From Bradyrhizobium sp. SZCCT0153 (GTDB lineage: Bacteria; Pseudomonadota; Alphaproteobacteria; Rhizobiales; Xanthobacteraceae): 64,000 nt of DNA. The notes under the pieces were generated by a model. The model saw only the letters and a program-made list of their open reading frames with translations, had not been told where the DNA came from and made no database searches. Position numbers and translations under genes: made by a program. The stretch spans positions 1,565,260-1,629,259 of the forward strand of contig NZ_JAFCKS010000001.1 in NCBI RefSeq assembly GCF_018129995.1, given 5' to 3'. Of the stretch, positions 34,741 through 42,514 are shown one piece after another. The stretch's first letter is position 1; every line of letters starts with the position of its first letter.

Positions 34741-37700
34741 ATGGCTCGTCATCGCTCTATTCTGCCTGCCGACAAAGATGGATTGAAATTGGCGCCCGCC
34801 ACGAAAACCCGCGCCGCGAAAGGCGCGACCAGGACCAAAGCCAGGACTTCCAAGGATTCCAGGAATTCCAAGAATTCCAGGGATTCCGCGGGGGCGAGGA
34901 ATTCCATGAGTTCCAGGAATGCGACGCGTTCCGCGATCGCGTCCTCGTCGCCGCTCGGCATGCTGGCGCTGCACCTGCTGGAGCAGTGGAGCAAAGCCGG
35001 CCGCGACGGCCTCGTCTTCCTCTGCGACGACGAGAGCCGGGCAGAGCGGCTCGGCGGCGTGATCCATGGGCTCGATCCTGAAGTCGAGGTGCTGGTGTTT
35101 CCGCGCCTGAACACGCTGCCCTTCGACGGCCTCGAGCCGTCCCGCGAGATCGCGGGCCGGCGCAGCTCCGTGTTGCGGCGTCTCGCCAAGGCTAAAAAAC
35201 CCGTCTTCCTGGTCTCGACCGCGGAAGCCATCATGGAACGGCTGCCGCTGCCGGCGAGCTGGTCGAGGTCGAGCCTCACGCTGAAGGTGGGCGCGGCCTA
35301 TTCGGAAGCAGAGCTGGAGACGCGGCTGGAAGGGCTCGGCTACGATCTCGACGAGGAGGCGGAATATCCCGGCGGCGTCCTGTTCCATGGCAAGACGTTC
35401 GAAGTGTTTCCCGCCGGCGCGCTGGCGCCCTTCCGGATCGAGCATTCCGGCGAGACGATCCGCAAGATCGTCGCTGTCGATCCGATCGAGCACGAGGTGG
35501 TCTACGAGACGAAGGAGTTGATCGTCGACGCCATGTCCGAGCGGATCGCGCTGGGCGCCAAGCGCGGACAGCGGGCGACGCTGCCGGATTATTGCAGCCG
35601 CGCGCGATGGATCGCGGATGCCGGGGTGTCGGCCCACGCCGAGAGCTGGCTGGGCACGATCGAGGAAGCCGCGGGCCGCAGGGACGCGGAGCGCGAATAT
35701 CTCGGGCAGGCGGACTGGAAGAAGCTGAAGAAGCGCATCAGCGTGCTGCCGCGAAAGGCCGCCTTCACCTCGACGCCCGAATTCTCCAAGCTCGCCTCGC
35801 CGCGCAAGGCGCTGCGCGCATTCGTCGCCGACATGCAGCGCGCGGGATCGCGGCTGCTGTTCGTCGCGGCGATCGAGGACGATTTGCGCGCGATGGAGCG
35901 CATGAGCGGCATCAAGGCGGAGCGCCTTGCCGATTGGAGCGAGGTGGCGAAAGGACGAAGCCGCGAAGGCGCGCTGCTCGCCGATTTCGATGCGGGGTTC
36001 ATCGGCGTCGGCCGCAAGCCCCTTGTCGTCGTGACCGCCTCCGACGTGCTCGGGAGCCGGGCTCATCATCCGCAGCCGATGGCGCGCGCCTGGAATCCGG
36101 CGTTCGATCATCCCGACGTGCCGGAGAAGGGCGCCGCCATCATCCATCTGCAACGCGGGCTCGCCGTGCTCGACGGCTTGCAGACCCTCGACATGGGGAA
36201 GGGATCGCGGCGCGAGATGATCAGGCTCGCCTTTGCCGCAGACAACGCCGTGCTCGTTCCGCCGTCCGATCTTGCGGTGATCTGGCCCTATGCCGGTGAG
36301 CCCGGCAAGCTGGCGCTCGACAAGGCGGACGGCAGCACCTGGTGGGCGCGGCGCACCGCGGCGGAAGCCGAAATCCAGGTGGCCGCGAAGGCGCTCGCCA
36401 AGCACATCAGCCAGCGGCGCCGCCGCCGTGCCCCCAAGCTGGTGCCGCCGGGGGCTGCTTACGAAAAATTCGTCGCGCGCTTCCCCTATTTTCCCACGGT
36501 CGACCAGGCTCAGGCGATCCAGGACGTGCTCGACGATCTGGCGGCGGGCCATCCCATGGACAGGGTGGTCTGCGGCGATGTCGGCTTCGGCAAGACCGAG
36601 GTGGCGCTGCGGGCGGCGGCCGCGGTGGCGCTGTCGGGAAAGCAGGTGGCGATCGCGGCGCCGACGACCGTGCTGGCCCGACAGCATGTCGAGACCTTCC
36701 GCAAGCGGTTCGGCCCTCTCGGCATCGAGGTCGGAAGCCTGTCGCGGGCCAATTCAGGCCCCGAGACGCGAGAGACCAAGGAAGCGCTGCGGCGCGGCCG
36801 GCTGAAAATCGTGGTCGGCACGCAGGCGCTCAGCGCCAAGGACGTGAAGTTCGCCGACCTCGGCCTCGTCATCATCGACGAGGAGCAGCATTTCGGCGCG
36901 GCGGAGAAGGCGAAGCTGTCGGGCCTGGCCAAGGGTGCCCATTCGCTCTGGATGAGCGCGACGCCGATTCCCCGCACGCTCGCGGCGGGTCTTGCCGGCT
37001 TCAGGGATCTCAGCGTGATCGCCTCTCCGCCGGTTCATCGGCTTCCCATCGTGACCAGGATCGCGCCGCTGTCGGAGGCCGCGATTGCCGCGGCGCTGCT
37101 GCGCGAGCGGAGGCGCAACGGGCAGAGCTTCCTGATCTGTCCGCGCATCCAGGATCTGGAGCCGATGCTGGCACGGGTGCAATCGGTAGCGGGCGATCTG
37201 CGCATCGTCTGTCTTCACGGCAGATTGCCCGTCGAGGACATCGACGACCGCATGATGAGCTTCGTCGACGGCGAAGCGGATGTTCTGCTGGCGACCAATA
37301 TCGTGGAAAGCGGTCTCGATATTCCGCGCGCCAACACCATCGTGGTGTGCTGGCCGGAAAAGTTCGGCCTGGCGCAGCTGCATCAACTCAGGGGGCGGGT
37401 GGGACGCGGCGGCACGCGTGCATTCGCCCATCTGCTGACGGAATCGACCTCGGAGCAGTCCGAGAAGCGTCTGGCGGTGCTGGAGGAGTTCAGCAAGCCG
37501 GGTGCCGGCTTTGCCATCAGCGAGCGCGATCTCGATCTCCGGGGCGCCGGCGATCTGTTCTCGGAACAGCAGTCCGGGCACGTCCAGGTGTTCGGACCCG
37601 TGCTCTACAGTCATCTCCTGAAGCTGGCGTCCGAGCGCGCCAGCGACAACGGCACCGATCTGTGGGTGCCCGATCTCAATCTCCCGATGGCCGACATGCT

Positions 37701-38088
37701 GCCTGCAGGTTACGTGCAATCGGAGGCGGTCCGCCTCGAAATCTATGGGCGCGCCGCCAGGTGCCGAAGCGACGACGATCTGGAAGACCTGGAGGAGGAG
37801 ATCTCGCGCCGGTTCGGCAGGCTGCCGCCGGAGGCCCGCGACTTCTTCGCAGCCGCAAGACTCCGGATCGATTGCAAGCGGCGCGGCATCGTCAGGCTGG
37901 ATGTCGGACCCGAGGCCGTCGCCGCGACGTTCCTGCCGGGGCGGCTGCGGAAATCCAGGGGGACGTCCGAGGGGAAGTCCGAGGCGCGGTCACTCCAGCG
38001 CGACGGCGACCGCGTCGTCTACGCCGGTCGCCGAGACGAGGATGCGTTCAGCCGGGTCGAGGAATTCCTTGACCTGCTGGACGCCTGA
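34741..38088 (+). CDS. Mfd-like transcription-repair helicase paralogue
   Basis: About 1115 residues with the Mfd layout: UvrB-like N-terminal module (EVLVFPRLNTLPFDGLEPS, GYDLDEEAEYPGGVLFHG), a CarD-like RNA-polymerase-interaction zone, a RecG-type helicase, and a C-terminal domain. Walker A GDVGFGKTE is at 612-620, DEEQ at 713-716, and later motifs include MSATPIPRTLA, LLATNIVESGLDIP and QLRGRVGRGG, then the translocation region LRGAGDLFSEQQSGHVQVFG. The polymerase-binding part is degenerate (AAIIHLQRGLAVLDGL instead of a GDxVVHxxHGIG pattern). ATG 34741 has GAGGGAG upstream; 34687 is an alternative. Likely a second, divergent Mfd. Confidence 0.88.
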   Translation: MARHRSILPADKDGLKLAPATKTRAAKGATRTKARTSKDSRNSKNSRDSAGARNSMSSRNATRSAIASSSPLGMLALHLLEQWSKAGRDGLVFLCDDESRAERLGGVIHGLDPEVEVLVFPRLNTLPFDGLEPSREIAGRRSSVLRRLAKAKKPVFLVSTAEAIMERLPLPASWSRSSLTLKVGAAYSEAELETRLEGLGYDLDEEAEYPGGVLFHGKTFEVFPAGALAPFRIEHSGETIRKIVAVDPIEHEVVYETKELIVDAMSERIALGAKRGQRATLPDYCSRARWIADAGVSAHAESWLGTIEEAAGRRDAEREYLGQADWKKLKKRISVLPRKAAFTSTPEFSKLASPRKALRAFVADMQRAGSRLLFVAAIEDDLRAMERMSGIKAERLADWSEVAKGRSREGALLADFDAGFIGVGRKPLVVVTASDVLGSRAHHPQPMARAWNPAFDHPDVPEKGAAIIHLQRGLAVLDGLQTLDMGKGSRREMIRLAFAADNAVLVPPSDLAVIWPYAGEPGKLALDKADGSTWWARRTAAEAEIQVAAKALAKHISQRRRRRAPKLVPPGAAYEKFVARFPYFPTVDQAQAIQDVLDDLAAGHPMDRVVCGDVGFGKTEVALRAAAAVALSGKQVAIAAPTTVLARQHVETFRKRFGPLGIEVGSLSRANSGPETRETKEALRRGRLKIVVGTQALSAKDVKFADLGLVIIDEEQHFGAAEKAKLSGLAKGAHSLWMSATPIPRTLAAGLAGFRDLSVIASPPVHRLPIVTRIAPLSEAAIAAALLRERRRNGQSFLICPRIQDLEPMLARVQSVAGDLRIVCLHGRLPVEDIDDRMMSFVDGEADVLLATNIVESGLDIPRANTIVVCWPEKFGLAQLHQLRGRVGRGGTRAFAHLLTESTSEQSEKRLAVLEEFSKPGAGFAISERDLDLRGAGDLFSEQQSGHVQVFGPVLYSHLLKLASERASDNGTDLWVPDLNLPMADMLPAGYVQSEAVRLEIYGRAARCRSDDDLEDLEEEISRRFGRLPPEARDFFAAARLRIDCKRRGIVRLDVGPEAVAATFLPGRLRKSRGTSEGKSEARSLQRDGDRVVYAGRRDEDAFSRVEEFLDLLDA
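34848..34919 (+). repeat. In-frame 9-bp tandem repeat in the Mfd-like gene
   Basis: Units of the form TTCCARGAA/TTCCAGGRA repeat six times with one 18-base interruption, encoding Ser-Arg/Lys-Asn/Asp triplets. Because units are multiples of three, gain or loss of a unit would keep the frame. It sits in a basic linker about 40-60 residues from the start. Confidence 0.75.
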
Positions 38089-38181
38089 GGCAGGTTTGCG
38101 CTGTCAAGGCGTCGATAATGGCAATGGAACGCTGCCCGGCCCCCGGCTGTTCCATTCCCGTGCCCAGATCAGGAGGATCGA

Positions 38182-38376
38182 ATGAGCGAAGCAGCGGATC
38201 ATCTTGCGGGCCTGCTCGGACGAGCGGCGATGGACGTGTGGGGCGACATGCCTCGCGACATCCAGGAAGCGCTGTTCGAGGCCGCCATGAAGGGACGTCC
38301 CGCGGAGCGGGAAGAGCTCGCGCGCCTGCTGCACGAGCGGCATCCCCGCACGCTTCATCCGGCGCGGCCCGGCTGA
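38182..38376 (+). CDS. Small hypothetical protein, 64 residues
   Basis: Starts MSEAADHLAGLLGRAAMDVW, then GDMPRDIQEALFEAAMKGRP and AEREELARLLHERHPRT. It is helical, acidic then basic, with a perfect AGGAGG ribosome site. I recall such proteins as conserved in Bradyrhizobium, without function. Confidence 0.7.
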   Translation: MSEAADHLAGLLGRAAMDVWGDMPRDIQEALFEAAMKGRPAEREELARLLHERHPRTLHPARPG

Positions 38377-38510
38377 GGCGACGGCAGGAACGATCACGCG
38401 GGAAGCCGATTGGTAAATTGCGCGATGCGCTGCAAACGGGTTTGCAAGAATCCCGCGGGCCGCATCGCTCGACCTTGAGGCAAACCCGTGAGTCGATCGG
38501 CGTGACTGAG

Positions 38511-38684
38511 ATGATCATCGGAAAATGGTACGACCCGATCTCGCAGCGATGGATCGTGCCGCGCGAGGCTCGCCCAATGGCGACCCATTCGCCTTCCGGC
38601 GCGAAGAAGGTACCGGACACAAGCAAGACGGGCGAGGCGGAGCGGATCTGGCACCTGCTGGTCGATTGCTGCGCGAGCGGTTGA
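38511..38684 (+). CDS. Possible small hypothetical protein, 57 residues
   Basis: Reads MIIGKWYDPISQRWIVPREA then a polar stretch and AERIWHLLVDCCASG. The Trp/Tyr-rich start looks protein-like, but there is no strong ribosome site and the later half overlaps ordinary intergenic composition. Confidence 0.35.
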   Translation: MIIGKWYDPISQRWIVPREARPMATHSPSGAKKVPDTSKTGEAERIWHLLVDCCASG

Positions 38685-38801
38685 TGCGCCTTGAAACACT
38701 GCTCGATCTGTTCACATGTGAACAGAAGCGCCGCGAATTCTCCCTATCATCGGTACACCACGACCTCCGTTCGTGGATTGCCATGACAGGGAGACCCGAT
38801 C

Positions 38802-38987
38802 GTGCTCAGGCGGCGTCGCGTTCAGCAAACCACCAGCCTTCAGGAGCGGCTTGCGGAGTTCGCCAGGACGATCCGCGAAAAGGCGGAGTCCTTGCCGGAC
38901 GGCAAGGAGAGGGATGAGCTGTTGAAGCGGCTGCGAAGCGCCGACACCGCGTCAACCCTCGACCGTCAGTTTACCGGCAAGGACTGA
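38802..38987 (+). CDS. Small hypothetical protein, 61 residues
   Basis: GTG start with AGGGAGA upstream. Sequence TTSLQERLAEFARTIREKAE, SLPDGKERDELLKRLRSADT ASTLDRQFTG is a pattern I recall from many short Bradyrhizobium proteins (SLPxGxERDELLxKxRxADTA). It is predicted helical and soluble, of unknown function. Confidence 0.7.
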   Translation: MLRRRRVQQTTSLQERLAEFARTIREKAESLPDGKERDELLKRLRSADTASTLDRQFTGKD

Positions 38988-39485
38988 GCAAGGACTGAGC
39001 ATGATTGGTTTCGCTCGGGCTCGCCCATCTATGCGCGACTGAGGAACTCTTGTGCGGGATCGAGGCTTGAATCTGCGGGCCAGCGTCGCCGCCGATGGCT
39101 GGTCTGCACGGTCCCGCCTCCAAAGCCCCCATACCCCCCAAAGGTGGGGCCGTGCCTCACGGCAGAAGATGCAATGCCTGAGCCCGACCGAGCAGGACAT
39201 CAGAGAACGTGCGGACCGATTGTGTCGGCCGCAGCACGTCGCTGCCTCGGTCGATAAAAAAGCCGCCGAGTTCTTCACCCTGGCGGCTTCAGAGTCCGTA
39301 GCTGTTGATCGCCTTCCCAGCATCGTGCGTACCGCCGTTACCTTGTTTGCGGCCATGCCCGGTCATTCTAGGCGAAGGCGTTCAATTCGACTGTGATCTG
39401 AAGCACAATCGCAAAATCGATGTCGCAAAGCGAGCGTCAGCGCCGACAAGCGCAGAGCACTCGCGAAATCCACGACGTTCCACCG
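38988..39485. other. Roughly 500-base intergenic region
   Basis: Open frames exist on both strands but none has a good start, ribosome site or recognisable family. It contains the terminator-like hairpin at 39254-39289. Confidence 0.4.
39254..39289 (-). terminator. Rho-independent terminator, minus strand
   Basis: On the minus strand AAGCCGCC, a 14-base loop and GGCGGCTT are followed by a run of T. It lies about 200 bases past the stop of the orphan binding-protein gene and probably ends that transcript. Confidence 0.7.
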
Positions 39486-41273
39486 TCAGGTCCGATACCA
39501 GCTCGCCAGATTCCAGGTCGTGACGTCCCACCCCGAGATGTCGGCCATGAGGTTGTTGACGCCGCCGCCGACGATGTTGCGCGAGAGCAGCGGCACCAGC
39601 ACGTTGGCCTCGCAGAAGATCTCGTTGACCTTGATCAGCAGCGCGGCGCGCTTGACCGGATCGAGCTCCTGCTGCGCGGCCTTGTAGGCCTTGTCGGCCT
39701 CGGGATCGGACCAGCGCGAGATATTGCGGCCCAGCCATTTGTTGTCCTTGTTGGCGATCTCCCAGGAGACGCACTGGTTCAGGAACCGCTCCGGGTCGGG
39801 TTGCGGCTGCGTTGTGTTGTACATCTCCATGTCGGCATAAAACTTCGAGTAGGTGTCGGGGTTGCCGACGTCCGACGAGAAGAACACCGAGGCGGTGACC
39901 GCCTTGATCTCGATCTCGATCCCGGCCTTCTGGCAGGCCTGCTTGATGATGGCCTGCGTCTTCTGGCGCGGGGCGTTGATCGAGGTCTGGAAGACATATT
40001 TGAGCTGCTTGCCGTCCTTGGCGCGGATGCCGTCCGCGCCCTTCGTCCAGCCGGCCTCGTCCAAAATCTTGTTCGCCTTGTCGGGGTCGAACTCATATTT
40101 CAGCTTGCTCGACTTGAACCGCGAGGGCTGGTTGACGAAGCTCGCTGTCGCGATGCCGCCGCGGCCGTAGATGAATTTCTGGATCGCCTCGCGATCGATC
40201 AGGAGGTTGAACGCCCGGCGCACGGCCGGATCGGACAGCGACGGGTGCTTGGTCTTGGTGCTGGACCGCTCGCCGTCGACCTCGGTCCCCGGATCCGTCG
40301 TGTTGAGGATGATGAACTCGACGCCGCCGGAGAGCGTGAATTCCACCTTGCCTTTGCCGCTGGCCTCCATGCGCTTGAGGACCTCGTCCTCCACGAGCAG
40401 ATTCCAGGCATAATCGTATTCGCCGGTCTGCAGCACCGCGCGAGCGGCGGAGACCGCGTCGCCGCCACCCTTGACCTCGAGCGTGTCGAAATGCGGCTGG
40501 TTCTTGACGTGATAGTCGGTGTTGCGTTCGGCCCTGATCAGATCGCCCGGCTTGAACTCGACGAATTTGTACGGGCCTGTGCCGACCGGCTTCAGATTGC
40601 CCGGTGCGTCGCGCGACTTCGCGCCGGCATAGTCGGCGAAATGATGCTTTGGCAGGATCTGGCCGACCGAGCCGACGAAGGGGTCGGCCCAGAACGGGGT
40701 CGGCGCCTTGAAGATCACCTTGACGGTGTGATCGTCGATCTTCTCGACCTTGATATTCTGGTAGGACCCCGTGGTGTAGGCGGCGGTCGCCAGATCCGCG
40801 GCGTAGGCCCAGGTGAAGACGACGTCGTCGGCGGTGAAGGGCTTGCCGTCATGCCATTTGACGCCCTGCTTCAGCTTCCAGGTCACGGTCGTGCCGTCAG
40901 GCGAGAGGCCGCCGTTCGCCTTCGTCGGAACCTCGGCGGCGAGGCAGGGGATGAGGTTGCCCTCCTTGTCCCAGCCGGCGAGCGGCTCGAAGAAGATGCG
41001 CGAGGCGACCTGGTCCTTGGTGCCGATCGCGAAATGCGGATTGAGCAGCGTTGGTGCCTGCCAGATCAGGATCTTGAGCGGGCCGCCGCCGCCGGCCTTG
41101 GTCGGTTTGTAGTCAATCGTGGCGTCTGCCATCGCCACGTCGTTCCAGCTCAGGATCTGGCTCGCGATCGGCGCGGCGATCCCGACCGCCGCCATCGTCT
41201 TCATGAACGAGCGCCGCGACAGCGTGCCTTGCTTCACCTCCGCGATAAGCCCGCGAATCTCGTTCTCGTTCAT
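39486..41273 (-). CDS. Orphan peptide-type solute-binding protein with Tat signal
   Basis: 595-residue SBP_bac_5 protein. The twin-arginine leader is SRRSFMKTMAAVGIAAPIAS. Family blocks are PLKILIWQAPTLLNPHFAIG, KLKQGVKWHDGKPFTADDVV, VGTGPYKFVEFKPGDLIRAE and SDPAVRRAFNLLIDREAIQK. The ATG at 41273 has a perfect GGAGGT site. No permease or ATPase gene lies beside it in the window, so it may use a transporter elsewhere. Tat export of this family is known but not the rule. Confidence 0.9.
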   Translation of the reverse strand: MNENEIRGLIAEVKQGTLSRRSFMKTMAAVGIAAPIASQILSWNDVAMADATIDYKPTKAGGGGPLKILIWQAPTLLNPHFAIGTKDQVASRIFFEPLAGWDKEGNLIPCLAAEVPTKANGGLSPDGTTVTWKLKQGVKWHDGKPFTADDVVFTWAYAADLATAAYTTGSYQNIKVEKIDDHTVKVIFKAPTPFWADPFVGSVGQILPKHHFADYAGAKSRDAPGNLKPVGTGPYKFVEFKPGDLIRAERNTDYHVKNQPHFDTLEVKGGGDAVSAARAVLQTGEYDYAWNLLVEDEVLKRMEASGKGKVEFTLSGGVEFIILNTTDPGTEVDGERSSTKTKHPSLSDPAVRRAFNLLIDREAIQKFIYGRGGIATASFVNQPSRFKSSKLKYEFDPDKANKILDEAGWTKGADGIRAKDGKQLKYVFQTSINAPRQKTQAIIKQACQKAGIEIEIKAVTASVFFSSDVGNPDTYSKFYADMEMYNTTQPQPDPERFLNQCVSWEIANKDNKWLGRNISRWSDPEADKAYKAAQQELDPVKRAALLIKVNEIFCEANVLVPLLSRNIVGGGVNNLMADISGWDVTTWNLASWYRT

Positions 41274-41433
41274 CGGATGACCTCCACCGTCGCAAAGACA
41301 AGTCGCCACTGGCATGCAAGTACCGTGCACACTAGCGCAGGATGTCCGGGGTCGTGGAGTCAAAGTTGAGGTTGTCGGTTTGAAGGAGGGCGTACTTGCG
41401 ATGAAACGCCGCAGGGCGCGTGCAGCTCTGTCA

Positions 41434-41573
41434 CCGTCACCCTGAGGCGCGCGCCCTGCGGCGCAGCCGCCGGGCAAGCCTCGAAGGGCGACGGCCCGGC
41501 TGCATCCCGGCCATTCGTCCTTCGAGGCTCGCAGTGCAATGTCTCTGCATCCACTCGCACCTCAGGATGACGG
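41434..41573. repeat. 140-bp imperfect inverted repeat
   Basis: CCGTCACCCTGAGG (41434-41447) and CCTCAGGATGACGG (41560-41573) are inverted ends with one mismatch, and TTCGAGG/CCTCGAA arms lie inside. Same family as the element at 24171-24301. Confidence 0.65.
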
Positions 41574-41600
41574 AACCAACATTGCGCAGCGCAGCGGAGC

Positions 41601-41635
41601 TGGACCGCCGCCTGAAGCATTCAGGCGGCGGTCCA
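41601..41635. repeat. Perfect 16-bp hairpin
   Basis: TGGACCGCCGCCTGAA, loop GCA, TTCAGGCGGCGGTCCA. A stem this long and perfect is rare outside terminators and mobile-element ends; no T-run follows. It lies in the 517-base gap (41274-41790) between the orphan binding protein and the tetR-type gene, which otherwise holds only the repeat at 41434-41573. Confidence 0.7.
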
Positions 41636-41790
41636 GTGCGAGCTAACTGAACTTGGGGAAGTTCTAAGGCCGCGCCGGAACGCTAACCCGGTCGCCGCGG
41701 ACGCCTCAAGTTTCATGATGTTGCTCCGGCCGGAAATTCATTGCAGTCGCCGGGAAAATGCCACACATGACCATCGGGGACTCGAATGCG

Positions 41791-42369
41791 TCAACGTCCA
41801 TTTGCAATCGTCAGCGCTGTTCCAATTGCGTTCTCGAGAATTTCCTCCGACAATTGCCTGTCGCTCACCGCGCGTGACAATTGCAGCGCGCCGACCATGG
41901 CCGCGTAGACCGAAATCGCGCGTCGCCGACGTTCCGTAGCCGAGCCATCCGGCATCTGCGCCGCCATCAGCGCAATGATCTCGGACGTCTTTCCGGTGAA
42001 TGCGTCACGCGTCGCCTTCGGATGCCGCGCGATCTCGGCAACCAGTGCCGCAGTCGGGCAACCGGTGCCGGCGTGTTCGCGATGACGCGGGGAGAGATAG
42101 TCGCGGATCGTCGTCTCCAGCGCGACGCCGTTTGCGAGATTGTCCTTGTGCTTCTGCTCGCGCCGCTCCAGCGCGTCGAGCACCACCGCGCGAACCAGAT
42201 CTTCCTTGGAGGCGAAGTGGGTGTAGAAGGCCCCGTTGGTCAGGCCGGCCTGCGCCATGATGCCGGCGAGGCCGACCGCGGCGATACCGCTCTCGCGGAA
42301 CTGCGACGAGGCTACATCGAGGATATGCCGCCGCGTCGTGTCCCGGTGTCCCTTGTCGTAGCGCGCCAA
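41791..42369 (-). CDS. TetR-family regulator
   Basis: 192-residue repressor-type protein. The N-terminal helix-turn-helix reads TTRRHILDVASSQFRESGIA then AVGLAGIMAQAGLTNGAFYT and HFASKEDLVRAVV, which is diagnostic. The ligand domain contains GCPTAALVAEIARHPKATR. The start is TTG at 42369 with a strong AGGAGG site 5 bases away; upstream codons have no similarity. Divergent from the MATE exporter, which it probably represses. Confidence 0.92.
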   Translation of the reverse strand: MARYDKGHRDTTRRHILDVASSQFRESGIAAVGLAGIMAQAGLTNGAFYTHFASKEDLVRAVVLDALERREQKHKDNLANGVALETTIRDYLSPRHREHAGTGCPTAALVAEIARHPKATRDAFTGKTSEIIALMAAQMPDGSATERRRRAISVYAAMVGALQLSRAVSDRQLSEEILENAIGTALTIANGR

Positions 42370-42429
42370 TTCCGCCTCCTGCGACCCGATCGCCGCCCGG
42401 CCACAAAATCGTGAGGGCCGTCCTATTGC

Positions 42430-42462
42430 ATTACGATCATAATAATACATTATAGTCATAAT
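42430..42462. promoter_or_regulatory. Two tandem operator-like palindromes between tetR-type and MATE genes
   Basis: ATTACGATCATAAT (42430-42443) and ATTATAGTCATAAT (42449-42462) share the form ATTA-N6-TAAT with centres 19 bases apart. They sit inside a wider dyad TTGCATTA (42426-42433) / TAATGCAA (42459-42466). The AT-rich block stands out from the surrounding GC-rich DNA and is well placed to control both divergent genes. Confidence 0.75.
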
Positions 42463-42514
42463 GCAAAGGGGCGGCCGATCGGTCGTGCCTTCAGGGAACC
42501 ACAGGACCGTACCC

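Noticed and set aside
39052..39396. Plus-strand ORF of 114 codons in the 39-kb gap
   Set aside because: Weak start, overlaps an equally long antisense frame and a clear terminator hairpin.
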